Of a stretch of 64,000 nt of DNA, positions 24,065 to 31,881 are shown one piece after another. The DNA is from Cognataquiflexum gelatinilyticum (GTDB lineage: Bacteria; Bacteroidota; Bacteroidia; Cytophagales; Cyclobacteriaceae), in the NCBI RefSeq assembly GCF_024813435.1, contig NZ_JANAEZ010000008.1, positions 186,001 to 250,000 on the forward strand, in the 5' to 3' direction. The notes under the pieces were generated by a model. The model was not told where the DNA came from, ran no database searches, and saw only the letters and a list, made by a program, of their open reading frames with translations. The position numbers and the translations under genes are program-made. Within the stretch, counting starts at the first letter, position 1. Each line of letters opens with the position of its first letter.

Positions 24065-24509
24065 CGTTTTTGTCTTTTTTGAACCAAAAATCCAAACCGC
24101 TTTTCCGTTTTTCAAATATATTTTCCATGTCCTGCAATTCGAGTTTTAGGGCTTGGTTAGAAATAAAAATTTCTACCAAAGATATGCCCAAAGAGACAAG
24201 AAGAGTCAACATACTTGCGATAAACACATAATCTGCAGCAGGCTGAATCTCCATAAATATGAGGTACATACATACCACACAAAGGAAAAAGCTCAAAACC
24301 CCACACAGCTGCATGTATTTGATCATGCTGAGACGGCGCTTGAGGTTGTGAATCTGGTCAATGATAATTTCATGATCCGGGTTTTCCAAAAATTTTTTAT
24401 GAAGTCCCCGAATCAAACTCGCAACGGCCAAAAACCTGTTGGTAAAAGCAAGCATCATCAAGGTAATGGCTGAAAATAATAAAGCCGGTGTTGAAATCTG
24501 AAGTTCCAT
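24057..24509 (-). CDS. DUF2721 family membrane protein, 150 aa
   Basis: Three hydrophobic segments (about residues 8-28, 66-90 and 96-120) surround a cytoplasmic loop with RFLAVASLIRGLHKKF and DQIHNLKRRLSMIKYM, the arrangement and A-x-x-L-I-R-L signature of DUF2721. No function is known for the family. The ATG at 24509 is chosen because the protein then begins with the family's MELQISTPALL; the upstream extension is polar and out of pattern. It is the first gene of a pair with the phosphodiesterase, with an 8-nt overlap. Confidence 0.85.
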   Translation of the reverse strand: MELQISTPALLFSAITLMMLAFTNRFLAVASLIRGLHKKFLENPDHEIIIDQIHNLKRRLSMIKYMQLCGVLSFFLCVVCMYLIFMEIQPAADYVFIASMLTLLVSLGISLVEIFISNQALKLELQDMENIFEKRKSGLDFWFKKDKNDE

Positions 24510-24556
24510 AGGTTGTGGTTTTGATTGGTAAGTTGGGGAATAAACAAGAAAAATAA

Positions 24557-24578
24557 AACCCGACATCGCTGCCGGGTT
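24557..24578 (-). terminator. Intrinsic terminator after the anti-sigma factor gene
   Basis: AACCCG (24557-24562) pairs with CGGGTT (24573-24578) and, on the minus strand, is followed by a T-rich stretch. It lies about 30 nt beyond the anti-sigma stop and before the DUF2721 gene. Confidence 0.65.
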
Positions 24579-24609
24579 CTATTTACCAATAACTTAATAC
24601 TCTTATTCT

Positions 24610-25428
24610 TTAACCCACATTTCCAATTACCACTAACTTCTCCAAGGTAGGACTTTGACTTCCTCCTTTTGGTTCGATGGTGATGGCAAATGTACCTGCT
24701 GAGGCTACAGCTTCCATTTGTTGGAGCGAAAACTTTTGGTCAGCATTGACCAAGCCGATCCCAACCGGACCTTGGTCACCAATAGCCCATAACTGGTAAT
24801 CGTATTGGTCCTCCAAGCTCGATAGGTTATTGACAGATACAAAAACCGAATTGGCACCCTTATCCCACCACACATCTACAATCGCATCTTTTTCAATTTC
24901 AAACCCATCACCTTTCATCGAAATCTTTTCGAAATTACCTGCAAGAAGTGTCTCCAATTGGATATCTGTCTTTTCAAAGTTAACCTTGTATTGGTTCAAT
25001 TCCTCTGCCAAAACAGACTGTTCCTGAACCAAAGCAGTGAATTTTTGATCGATGTCAAAATACTGGTTAGCATAATAAATGGCTGCAAAAGTTGCCAAAA
25101 CTGCAGCTATACATGCAGCAGCAAAATAGGTTTTCCAAGGCTGCATTGGAATAACCTTTGCCGGCGAAACTTCACTGACGGGCGACTTCACTTCCTTGAC
25201 AAAGTCAGCCTCCAAAGTCTTGAAGATTTTATTTTTCACCGAATCAGAAGGAGCAATTCCGGATTTTTGGTCAATTTCCAAAAAAGCATCTTGCAACTGA
25301 TCCAATTCCTTTTGGATTTCAGGGTATTTTTTGGCCATTCGGACCACTTCCTCCCTTTCTCTTTCACCCAACTCCCCCAATAGGAAGAGTTCGAGTTTTC
25401 CTGACGATATGTAAGCTTGAATATCCAC
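24610..25428 (-). CDS. Anti-sigma factor of the RskA type, 272 aa, GTG start
   Basis: Membrane-bound inhibitor of the ECF sigma factor encoded just upstream. Residues 1-75 form the cytoplasmic sigma-binding helices (SGKLELFLLGELGEREREEV), residues 101-120 the single membrane span, and residues 130-272 a periplasmic RskA-C domain with VWWDKGANSVFVSVNNL and YQLWAIGDQGPVGIG. The GTG at 25428 directly follows the sigma stop (TAA-GTG), an arrangement for translational coupling; no ATG is nearby. It ends before the terminator at 24557-24578. Confidence 0.92.
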   Translation of the reverse strand: MDIQAYISSGKLELFLLGELGEREREEVVRMAKKYPEIQKELDQLQDAFLEIDQKSGIAPSDSVKNKIFKTLEADFVKEVKSPVSEVSPAKVIPMQPWKTYFAAACIAAVLATFAAIYYANQYFDIDQKFTALVQEQSVLAEELNQYKVNFEKTDIQLETLLAGNFEKISMKGDGFEIEKDAIVDVWWDKGANSVFVSVNNLSSLEDQYDYQLWAIGDQGPVGIGLVNADQKFSLQQMEAVASAGTFAITIEPKGGSQSPTLEKLVVIGNVG

Positions 25429-25962
25429 TTAAATCTTTCCTAAGTTCTTTTTTAATACATTAATTGCGGCACGGATTCGCGACTTGACAGTGCCAAGGGG
25501 AATATCAAATTCCTCGGATACTTCAGAATGGGTATATCCTTTGAAATAGATACACTCCACCATAAAGCGCTGTTCTTCATTGAGGTCGTCCAAGAGTTCT
25601 TTGACCCCTATAGCATCGACCAAATCTGAAGTCCCTGATGCACTCTCCAAACCATATACGTAATCATCAATCGTATTGGTCTTACTGCTATTGGAGAACT
25701 CTTTTGACCTCGTCCGGTCAATCGCTGCATTCCTGCATATATTGGCCATCCAGGTATACAGTCTCCCTTTAGACTCTTCGTAACTGTCGATTTTCCTAGT
25801 AATTTTGATAAAGGCATCGTGAAAAACTTCCTCAGCAATATCTTTGTCAATAATGATCCTCGAAATCACAGTAAACAGGGCTTTTGAATATTTATCATAT
25901 AAGTATTCAATAGTCTTTCTATCCTTCGCCCTTAATCCTGCAATGAGTTGTGGCTCTTCCAA
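25429..25962 (-). CDS. ECF-type RNA polymerase sigma factor, 177 aa, TTG start
   Basis: Extracytoplasmic-function sigma-70 family protein. Region 2 spans about residues 20-90 (YDKYSKALFTVISRII, AEEVFHDAFIKI, LYTWMANICRNAAIDRTR); region 4 spans about 120-175 with the helix-turn-helix GYTHSEVSEEFDIPLGTVKSRIRAA. It probably controls an envelope-stress or redox regulon and its own operon. A stop codon lies two codons upstream of TTG 25962 and the next Met is inside region 2, so TTG is the start. The partner anti-sigma gene abuts its stop codon. Confidence 0.93.
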   Translation of the reverse strand: MEEPQLIAGLRAKDRKTIEYLYDKYSKALFTVISRIIIDKDIAEEVFHDAFIKITRKIDSYEESKGRLYTWMANICRNAAIDRTRSKEFSNSSKTNTIDDYVYGLESASGTSDLVDAIGVKELLDDLNEEQRFMVECIYFKGYTHSEVSEEFDIPLGTVKSRIRAAINVLKKNLGKI

Positions 25963-26002
25963 ATTTTAATTTTTTTACGCTACTGGTTTTGTTTAAAAAG
26001 AA

Positions 26003-26035
26003 AAACACAAGACCTATTGGTATGGCCTTGTGTTT
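26003..26035 (-). terminator. Intrinsic terminator downstream of lpdA
   Basis: AAACACAAG (26003-26011) pairs with CTTGTGTTT (26027-26035), with a second short CC/GG step inside and one mismatch. A T-rich run follows on the minus strand. It lies 24 nt past the lpdA stop. Confidence 0.8.
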
Positions 26036-26058
26036 CGAAGATAATGATTTTTATAAAA

Positions 26059-27459
26059 TTAAAGGTGGATTACTTCACCATAAGCTTGTGCTGCTGCTTC
26101 CATAATGGCCTCAGACATTGTGGGATGTGGATGTACAGTCTTGATCAGGTCCATACCTGTTGTCTCCAATTTTCGAATAGCTACGATTTCAGCGATCATT
26201 TCTGTCACATTGGCACCGATCATGTGGGCACCAAGAAGTTCTCCGTATTTGGCATCAAAAATCAACTTCACAAAACCGTCTTTGGCCCCGGCAGCAGATG
26301 CTTTCCCAGAGGCAGAAAAAGGGAACTTGCCCACTTTCACTTCATAGCCTGCTTCTTTTGCTTTGGCTTCGGTATATCCTACTGAAGAAATCTCAGGAAT
26401 ACAATAAGTACAGCCCGGGATATTGTTGTAATCTAGCGGTTCAGGATGGTGATTTGCAATTTTTTCCACACAGATGATACCTTCTGCTGAGGCTACGTGT
26501 GCCAAAGCAGGACCTGTGGTTACATCGCCTATGGCGTAATAGCCCGGCATATTGGTGCGGTAATATTCGTCTGTTTTGATTTTGCCACGCTCAACCAAAA
26601 TCCCTACATCTTCAAGACCTATATTTTCGACATTGGACACTACTCCTACAGCGGACAGTACCACGTCGCATTCGATGACTGTTTCTGCTCCTTTTTTATC
26701 TTTTACGGTTACTTTACAGCCTTTGCCTTTGGTATCCACTGCAGTTACCTCTGTGGAGGTCATGATTTTGATGCCGTTCTTCTTATAGATTTTTTCCAAA
26801 GCTTTGGATACTTCCTCATCTTCATTGGGCACAATCCTGTCCAAAAATTCAACAATCGTAACCTCGGTCCCGATTGAACTGTAGACATATGCAAATTCAA
26901 CGCCTATTGCACCGGAACCAACGACAACCATTTTTTCAGGCTTCTTTTCCAAAACCATGGCTTTGCGATAGCCAATTATTTTTTCGTTGTCGATTTTTAC
27001 AGCAGGAAGCTCACGGGCACGGCCACCTGTAGCGATGATGATATGGTCAGCAGAAAAGACTGTCTTTTTACCATCACTGTCTTCTACTTCAATTTTCTTA
27101 CCGGGCTGTACTTTTCCCCAGCCTAAAAGTTGGTCGATTTTATTTTTTTTAAGCAAAAACTGAATCCCTTTGGACATGCCTCCTGCTACATCACGGCTTC
27201 TTTTGACCATGGCCGTGAAATCCACTTCTGCACCTTTTACCTTGATTCCATAATCTTCTGCATGGTGGATATATTCAAAAACTTGAGCACTTTTGATCAA
27301 TGCTTTTGTCGGGATGCAACCCCAATTGAGGCAGATTCCACCGAGTTCAGCAGCTTCTACCACTGCAGTTTTCAAACCCAATTGGGCAGCACGGATCGCA
27401 GCTACATAACCACCGGGACCGGAACCCAAAACAATCACATCATATTTTGTTGAAGACAT
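26059..27459 (-). CDS. lpdA: Dihydrolipoyl dehydrogenase (E3), 466 aa
   Basis: FAD-dependent disulphide oxidoreductase that reoxidises lipoamide in the 2-oxoacid dehydrogenase complexes and glycine cleavage system. The FAD-binding VLGSGPGGYVAAIRAAQLG (about 10-28) is followed by the redox disulphide Cys43/Cys48 in GGICLNWGCIPTKAL, the NAD-binding VVGSGAIGVEFAYV, and the C-terminal HPHPTMSEA with the catalytic His445-Glu450 pair. Full length and intact. It is probably monocistronic, with a TATTTTTG element about 31 nt upstream and a terminator downstream; the E1/E2 genes are not in the window. Confidence 0.97.
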   Translation of the reverse strand: MSSTKYDVIVLGSGPGGYVAAIRAAQLGLKTAVVEAAELGGICLNWGCIPTKALIKSAQVFEYIHHAEDYGIKVKGAEVDFTAMVKRSRDVAGGMSKGIQFLLKKNKIDQLLGWGKVQPGKKIEVEDSDGKKTVFSADHIIIATGGRARELPAVKIDNEKIIGYRKAMVLEKKPEKMVVVGSGAIGVEFAYVYSSIGTEVTIVEFLDRIVPNEDEEVSKALEKIYKKNGIKIMTSTEVTAVDTKGKGCKVTVKDKKGAETVIECDVVLSAVGVVSNVENIGLEDVGILVERGKIKTDEYYRTNMPGYYAIGDVTTGPALAHVASAEGIICVEKIANHHPEPLDYNNIPGCTYCIPEISSVGYTEAKAKEAGYEVKVGKFPFSASGKASAAGAKDGFVKLIFDAKYGELLGAHMIGANVTEMIAEIVAIRKLETTGMDLIKTVHPHPTMSEAIMEAAAQAYGEVIHL

Positions 27460-27490
27460 ATTTTTACTGTTTATTTTAATATAAGCTTCG

Positions 27491-27498
27491 CAAAAATA
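27491..27498 (-). promoter_or_regulatory. Candidate -7 element of lpdA
   Basis: On the minus strand TATTTTTG matches TAnnTTTG and lies 31 nt before the lpdA ATG, leaving a typical short leader. No clear TTG occurs at the matching -33 distance. Confidence 0.4.
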
Positions 27499-27728
27499 GG
27501 GCTTTTAGGCTGAGAAAAAAATCTAAAAAAGACATAAGATGAGAGATTTGAGACATGAAACTTACTCAATAAATTGTGAAAATTTGCCAAATATTCGATT
27601 TATGGATTTAAAATTCAATTTGTTTTAGGCAGCAAATAAATCCTTCGATGTATTCCTCATTCAACTTTGATCATTCTTTTGCGTCTTCGCGTCTCTGCGT
27701 GAGTAATAATCCTAAAATAAAAATTCCT

Positions 27729-27736
27729 TATTTTTG
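27729..27736 (+). promoter_or_regulatory. Candidate -7 element of fabG
   Basis: TATTTTTG fits TAnnTTTG and ends 33 nt before the fabG start codon. No clear -33 TTG at 17-21 nt upstream. Confidence 0.4.
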
Positions 27737-27769
27737 GGTTTTTAACAGAAACCTATCAAAGAAAATAAC

Positions 27770-28516
27770 ATGGGATTATTAAGCGGAAAAACAGCTCTGA
27801 TCACCGGAGCATCCAAAGGAATCGGTAAAGCAATAGCTGTAAGATTTGCCCAAGAAGGTGCCAATGTAGTCTTCACTTACTTGTCAAGTGTAGAAAAAGG
27901 ACAGGCTCTTGAGGCAGAATTGACGGCATTTGGGATCAAAGCAAAAGGATACCGTTCAGATGCATCAGACTTCAAAGCTGCAGAGGAACTCGTCAATGGG
28001 GTCGTGGCTGAATTTGGTAGCCTTGACATATTGGTCAACAATGCCGGAATCACACGAGACAATCTCCTGATGAGAATGACCGAGGAGGCTTGGGATGAAG
28101 TCATCGGAGTCAACCTCAAATCCTGCTTTAATACCGTCAAAGCCGCAACGCGTCCAATGATGAAAGCCAAGTCAGGTTCCATCATAAACATCACTTCTGT
28201 GGTAGGCATCAAAGGGAATGCCGGACAAGCCAATTATGCAGCTTCCAAATCCGGGATTATCGGCTTTACCAAGTCAGTAGCTTTGGAATTGGGTTCAAGA
28301 AATATCAGGGCAAATGCTGTGGCACCGGGATTTATCGAAACGGAAATGACTGCTGTATTGGATGAGAAAACTGTCCAAGGCTGGAGAGAGGGTATTCCGA
28401 TGAAGCGGGGCGGCCAACCGGAAGAAGTTGCCAATGCCTGCGTCTTCCTGGCTTCGGATATGAGTTCGTATATCTCAGGACAAGTCATCCAAGTAGATGG
28501 AGCGATGCTTACCTGA
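27770..28516 (+). CDS. fabG: 3-oxoacyl-[acyl-carrier-protein] reductase, 248 aa
   Basis: NADPH-dependent short-chain dehydrogenase reducing 3-oxoacyl-ACP in fatty acid elongation. The cofactor motif TGASKGIG (about 14-21), NNAGITRDNLLMRM (the FabG-specific ITRD sequence, near 87), catalytic Ser in ITSVVG, and the Y-x-x-x-K of NYAASKSG near residue 152 are present; the C-terminal GQVIQVDGAMLT is typical. Length and all catalytic residues are normal, so identification as FabG rather than a generic SDR is well supported. It stands apart from other fab genes and ends at a terminator shared with the convergent DUF4221-like gene. Confidence 0.92.
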   Translation: MGLLSGKTALITGASKGIGKAIAVRFAQEGANVVFTYLSSVEKGQALEAELTAFGIKAKGYRSDASDFKAAEELVNGVVAEFGSLDILVNNAGITRDNLLMRMTEEAWDEVIGVNLKSCFNTVKAATRPMMKAKSGSIINITSVVGIKGNAGQANYAASKSGIIGFTKSVALELGSRNIRANAVAPGFIETEMTAVLDEKTVQGWREGIPMKRGGQPEEVANACVFLASDMSSYISGQVIQVDGAMLT

Positions 28517-28561
28517 GAAGCGAGAGGCGAGAAAGTAGAAAATTTAGAATTTAGAATGTTC

Positions 28562-28597
28562 AAAAACCCTGAGCGGAATATCCCGGTCAGGGTTTTT
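28562..28597. terminator. Bidirectional terminator overlapping the DUF4221-like stop codon
   Basis: AAAAACCCTGA (28562-28572) and TCAGGGTTTTT (28587-28597) form an 11-bp stem. The right arm includes the TGA stop codon of the minus-strand gene (28589-28587). T tracts on both strands allow it to terminate fabG and the convergent gene. Confidence 0.85.
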
Positions 28598-29759
28598 TGA
28601 TTTTGCTGAGATCCAATCTGTAAAACTCGTATTGGTCTTCAGAAACCTGATCGGGTTTATTCAGATAAAAACCGTCTGAAGCTATAAAGTAATTTTCCAA
28701 TTTGGATCCGGGACCAAAATCGAATGTGTATTCGGATATTGGATCTAGATCCGCATCATATATGCTGAGTAGGTGATGTTTTGTTCTTTCCCGGGTGGTT
28801 TCACCAGCGCCGGATTCATTTATTTTTGAAATCCTGATAAATATATTTCTGTACTTATCGTAGAGAAAATCTAAATGAGAACTTGCCTCTTTTTTTAATT
28901 CATTAAAAGCATATCCTCCTCTAACGATGTATTCACTGCCAATAAAATTGAAATCCTCTCCAGAATTTAATTTTTTACTGCTAACTATTTTGAAATCGGA
29001 CATGACAAATACGGAATCAGAATATGGAAATAAAACATAATTCTTGTTGTCAATAAATTCCACAATTGGCGGATAAGACAAGTGGTCTTCAACAAAATCT
29101 GATCTATATCCAAAAGGAAAAATTAGATTCTGAACACCTGCCTTGTTTTCTTTCGAATCAAACGTGATAATCCATTCTTCGATTTTATCAAAGGCTTTTG
29201 TTTTTCCTGAAAAATTGCTACTTGGCGCAACCAGTGGAACCACTGAAATTTGATACTGACTTTCAGAGACTTTGGTAAAATTGTTCCTCCTTCCATGGTA
29301 CATGCTACTGTAATACGTATTTGGAAATTCCAGTTTCGAATCAATACGTTCCTCTTTTAATCTATTGCCTTGGTAATAGTCATAAAACCAACCGTCCATA
29401 TTTACTATGGTCAAGGAATCCATCCCTTCAGCTATTAACAAGCCAATGTAACCTTTGAAGCTGTCTGGCCCATCAAAAGGAAGTTTGATTTCCTTGACTT
29501 TTTCTCCAGTTTGGATTGAATAATACTGGATCGTCCTCTCCCTATCAGCCAAGGAAATGATAAAATCAATTCCTTGATGATGGATTACCTGTTTGACTTC
29601 TATATTTTTTGTCAAACTATCTTTCTTGACGAGTAGATCGCCTGCTACCAATTCTTCAAGTTTCCCAACATATATTTCATCAGAAGCCTTTTCTCCACAA
29701 GAAAACAGGGTAATCGAAACAACAAATAACAGAATGTAGGAAAAGGAATTTTTGAGCAT
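28587..29759 (-). CDS. DUF4221-like lipoprotein, 390 aa
   Basis: A lipoprotein signal with lipobox LFSC (Cys21) precedes a region rich in beta strands with repeated aromatic-glycine patterns (IQYYSIQTGEKVKEIKLPF, LTIVNMDGWFYDYYQG, YVLFPYSDSVFVMSDF), consistent with a six- or seven-bladed propeller as in DUF4221/BF3164-like proteins of Bacteroidota. No function is established. The family is common in Cytophagales, often as multiple paralogues. A TACTTTTG sequence lies 4 nt before the ATG, suggesting a very short or absent leader. Confidence 0.65.
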   Translation of the reverse strand: MLKNSFSYILLFVVSITLFSCGEKASDEIYVGKLEELVAGDLLVKKDSLTKNIEVKQVIHHQGIDFIISLADRERTIQYYSIQTGEKVKEIKLPFDGPDSFKGYIGLLIAEGMDSLTIVNMDGWFYDYYQGNRLKEERIDSKLEFPNTYYSSMYHGRRNNFTKVSESQYQISVVPLVAPSSNFSGKTKAFDKIEEWIITFDSKENKAGVQNLIFPFGYRSDFVEDHLSYPPIVEFIDNKNYVLFPYSDSVFVMSDFKIVSSKKLNSGEDFNFIGSEYIVRGGYAFNELKKEASSHLDFLYDKYRNIFIRISKINESGAGETTRERTKHHLLSIYDADLDPISEYTFDFGPGSKLENYFIASDGFYLNKPDQVSEDQYEFYRLDLSKIKKP

Positions 29760-29763
29760 AATT

Positions 29764-29771
29764 CAAAAGTA
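29764..29771 (-). promoter_or_regulatory. Possible -7 element directly upstream of the DUF4221-like start codon
   Basis: TACTTTTG on the minus strand matches TAnnTTTG; only four bases separate it from the ATG at 29759, so the transcript would be leaderless or nearly so. No -33 box is obvious. Confidence 0.35.
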
Positions 29772-29862
29772 ATAGATTAGTCAAGAAAATATTATTATTT
29801 ATTAAAACTTTTTAAATCAAATAAAGTATATTGCATTGATATCATTTTAATATCATACCAAT

Positions 29863-30711
29863 ATGGAAAAATTAACCAAACCCCTTTCTGGCTATTTGAT
29901 GATTTTGGTGTTCCTCGCACTGATTCCTGCCACTGTGTTTTCGTTTATCAATGAACTGCATCTTTTGGGGGCAATCCTCGGGTTTGCCTTTATCATGATC
30001 ACGCCAGGGTTTTTTACACTCCAGCCTAACATGGCGATGGTACTTGTCTTATTCGGTGCTTATAAAGGCACGGTGAAGGACACCGGTTTCTTTTGGGTAA
30101 ACCCATTTATGACCAAAAAGAGAATCTCTCTCCGTGTCAAAAACTTTGAGAACAAACCGCTGAAAGTGAATGACAAAATCGGTAACCCCGTCATGGTCGG
30201 CACGATCGTCGTCTGGCAGGTTGAGAATACCTTCAAGGCCTCCTTTGAAGTGGAAGATTATGAAAACTTTGTCCACCTACAGACTGATGCCGCAGTCCGA
30301 AAAATGGCAGGTTTGTATCCTTATGACGATTTTGAGCATCAACATGCCGAAGTGACTCTAAGGTCGGGTGTGGAAGAAGTCAATCATTCATTGGAAGCAG
30401 AAATCATCGACAGACTGAAGTCTGCCGGAATCAAAGTCATCGAAGCCCGTATCTCCCACTTGGCTTATGCTTCAGAAATCGCCTCCGCCATGCTACAGAG
30501 ACAACAGGCCACAGCCATCGTCGCTGCACGAAGAATGATCGTGGACGGCGCAGTGGGCATGGTCGAAATGGCCCTTGAAGACCTCAAAATTAAAGGCATC
30601 ATCGACTTTGAAGAATCCAAAAAAGCCGCAATGGTCAGTAACCTGATGGTAGTGCTCTGCTCTGACAGAAGTGCAAGTCCGGTTCTGAATGTGGGAACTT
30701 TGAACCAATAG
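29863..30711 (+). CDS. SPFH (band 7/prohibitin) domain membrane protein, 282 aa
   Basis: Two N-terminal membrane segments (about residues 11-30 and 34-53) anchor an SPFH domain with NMAMVLVLFGAYKGTV, a VKVNDKIGNPVMVG strand and the VQTDAAVRKMA-type helix (about 145-155), followed by a coiled region around IKVIEARISHLAYASEIASAMLQRQQA. SPFH proteins form membrane microdomain scaffolds or protease regulators. The next gene begins 3 nt after the stop, giving a four-gene operon with two related membrane proteins and an RHH protein. It diverges from the DUF4221-like gene. Confidence 0.92.
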   Translation: MEKLTKPLSGYLMILVFLALIPATVFSFINELHLLGAILGFAFIMITPGFFTLQPNMAMVLVLFGAYKGTVKDTGFFWVNPFMTKKRISLRVKNFENKPLKVNDKIGNPVMVGTIVVWQVENTFKASFEVEDYENFVHLQTDAAVRKMAGLYPYDDFEHQHAEVTLRSGVEEVNHSLEAEIIDRLKSAGIKVIEARISHLAYASEIASAMLQRQQATAIVAARRMIVDGAVGMVEMALEDLKIKGIIDFEESKKAAMVSNLMVVLCSDRSASPVLNVGTLNQ

Positions 30712-30714
30712 AAA

Positions 30715-31209
30715 ATGGTAGTCAATGAGACACAAAGTTTCAGGGGAAGTTTCATCATGTTTGGAATGATCATGCTGGAAGTCCCCACCTTAGTGCTTTT
30801 GATTGTACTTTGGCAAAAAGGAAAACTGGGAGAAGATGGTTTGCCGGCGATATTGTTTGTCGGAGCGATCATTTTGATCACTTTCCTTTTTCTGATGAGC
30901 ATCAAACTGGAATTGAGAATGGACGATAAATCCATTGCTTTCAGAAATCCTCCACTGAAAAATAAATGGCAGAAAATCCCATTCTCGGAAATAAATTCGA
31001 TTCAAGTCAAAAAAATGGATGGGCTGTTGGAATATGGAGGTATTGGAGTGAGATATTCAAAAAATGTAAAGGCATACATTTTCTTTTCAGATCATGTAGT
31101 GGAAGTTCAGCTTCAAACCAAAAAGCTGGTCTTCAGCACCAGAAAGCACAATGAAGTCAAAGAGATGATTGAAGTTTGGAATGAAAACGGATTTGAAAAC
31201 AAGACCTAA
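30715..31209 (+). CDS. Membrane protein with two TM segments and a PH-like C-terminal domain, 164 aa (paralogue A)
   Basis: Two hydrophobic helices (about residues 15-34 and 43-62) are followed by about 95 residues in a beta-rich, PH-like pattern: MDDKSIAFRNPPL, IPFSEINSIQVKKMDGLLEYGGIGVRYS and a helix at the end (HNEVKEMIEVW). The LEYGG-I-GVRY core is shared with the next gene, so the two are paralogues. The layout resembles bacterial two-TM proteins with a C-terminal PH-like domain (such as YdbT/YcxB-type), but I cannot name a family. It is cotranscribed with the SPFH gene. Confidence 0.75.
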   Translation: MVVNETQSFRGSFIMFGMIMLEVPTLVLLIVLWQKGKLGEDGLPAILFVGAIILITFLFLMSIKLELRMDDKSIAFRNPPLKNKWQKIPFSEINSIQVKKMDGLLEYGGIGVRYSKNVKAYIFFSDHVVEVQLQTKKLVFSTRKHNEVKEMIEVWNENGFENKT

Positions 31210-31210
31210 C

Positions 31211-31696
31211 ATGAAGCATTTTATATTTAAAGAAACCCAAAAATTCACTCAACTGTGGATTTGGATGCTATTGGTGATTGTGGCAGTAATCGTTTTGCTC
31301 AGCATTATCAGTATTGAAGATTTAAATCTTTCAGACAAATTGATCCCGATCGGAATCGTTGGACTCGTATTTGTACTGTTTCTCTCACTGACGCTCAAAA
31401 CCACGATTGACTCCAAATCATTGTCATTTAGCTATTTTCCTTTTGTAGGAAAAAAGACGTTTGGCTTTAATGATATTGAAACCATGGCCTTGATCGAGTA
31501 CAACTCACTTTGGGAATATGGAGGATGGGGGTTGCGGTACAATTTTGATTCCTGGGCTTACAATACTGGAGGTAAATTCGGTATCATGGTCACCACCAAA
31601 GACAAAAAATTCCTACTTGGCACGCACATGCCCGAGGAAGCCAAAAAAGCCATTGAGATGTTTGAAGCATACAAATCCAAAAAACATGGCAGCTAA
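31211..31696 (+). CDS. Membrane protein with two TM segments and a PH-like C-terminal domain, 161 aa (paralogue B)
   Basis: Same plan as its neighbour: TM helices at about 15-35 and 45-62, then a beta-rich C-terminal domain with TIDSKSLSFSYFP, FNDIETMALIEYNSLWEYGGWGLRYN and a final helix EEAKKAIEMFEAYKSKK. The WEYGG-W-G-RY motif aligns with LEYGG-I-G-RY of paralogue A. The ATG at 31211 begins one base after the stop of the previous gene, and an upstream in-frame ATG would overlap that gene by 41 nt. Its last 11 nt overlap the RHH gene. Confidence 0.75.
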   Translation: MKHFIFKETQKFTQLWIWMLLVIVAVIVLLSIISIEDLNLSDKLIPIGIVGLVFVLFLSLTLKTTIDSKSLSFSYFPFVGKKTFGFNDIETMALIEYNSLWEYGGWGLRYNFDSWAYNTGGKFGIMVTTKDKKFLLGTHMPEEAKKAIEMFEAYKSKKHGS

Positions 31697-31862
31697 GAAA
31701 CCGTTTGCCTTACGGATAGATGAAAACCTCATGAAGGCTGTAGAGAAATGGGCTGAGGATGAATTTCGCAGTGCCAACGGGCAACTGGAATGGATCATCC
31801 ATGAAGCCTTAAAAAAATCCGGAAGGTTACCTTCCACACTAAAAAAAGACCCGGAATCTTAA
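31686..31862 (+). CDS. Ribbon-helix-helix (Arc-like) DNA-binding protein, 58 aa
   Basis: The beta strand KKPFALRIDENLMKAVEKWAED and following helix RSANGQLEWIIHEALKKSG have the MetJ/Arc pattern (alternating strand then two helices with the G-x-x-x-E/W-x-I core). Such proteins bind DNA as dimers; here it may repress its own operon. It does not look like HicB, which has a longer N-terminal domain. The start (31686) overlaps paralogue B by 11 nt. Its stop codon lies in the loop of the terminator at 31849-31874. A longer upstream frame exists but overlaps paralogue B widely. Confidence 0.8.
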   Translation: MAAKKPFALRIDENLMKAVEKWAEDEFRSANGQLEWIIHEALKKSGRLPSTLKKDPES

Positions 31863-31874
31863 TAGGTTCCGGGT
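31849..31874. terminator. Bidirectional terminator between the SPFH operon and tolC-like gene
   Basis: ACCCGGAA (31849-31856) pairs with TTCCGGGT (31867-31874). A T run follows to the right and an A run precedes it, so it works in both directions. It overlaps the end of the RHH gene. Confidence 0.85.
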
Positions 31875-31881
31875 TTTGTTT

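Larger units (their letters stand above)
27460..27769. other. 310-nt divergent intergenic region between lpdA and fabG
   Basis: It holds candidate -7 elements for both genes at its two ends (27491-27498 and 27729-27736). The middle is A/T-rich, with a phrase GCGTCTTCGCGTCTCTGCG (27680-27698) that resembles a dispersed GCGTCT-type intergenic word seen in other bacterial genomes; only one copy is present here. No ORF, RNA gene or dyad of note was seen. Confidence 0.5.

Noticed and set aside
24057..24566. Longer start for the DUF2721 protein at 24566
   Set aside because: The extra 19 residues are not helix-like and the family starts at MELQIS.
27680..27698. GCGTCTTCGCG-type phrase as a CRISPR or REP unit
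   Set aside because: Only one copy in the window and no spacer pattern; no CRISPR array was found anywhere.
31518..31862. Longer form of the ribbon-helix-helix protein starting inside paralogue B
   Set aside because: The upstream 56 residues are out-of-frame sequence of paralogue B; the ATG at 31686 gives the canonical RHH length.
31686..31862. RHH protein as HicB antitoxin with a missing toxin
   Set aside because: It lacks the HicB partial RNase H fold, and no HicA-like gene is nearby; SPFH operon membership explains it better.
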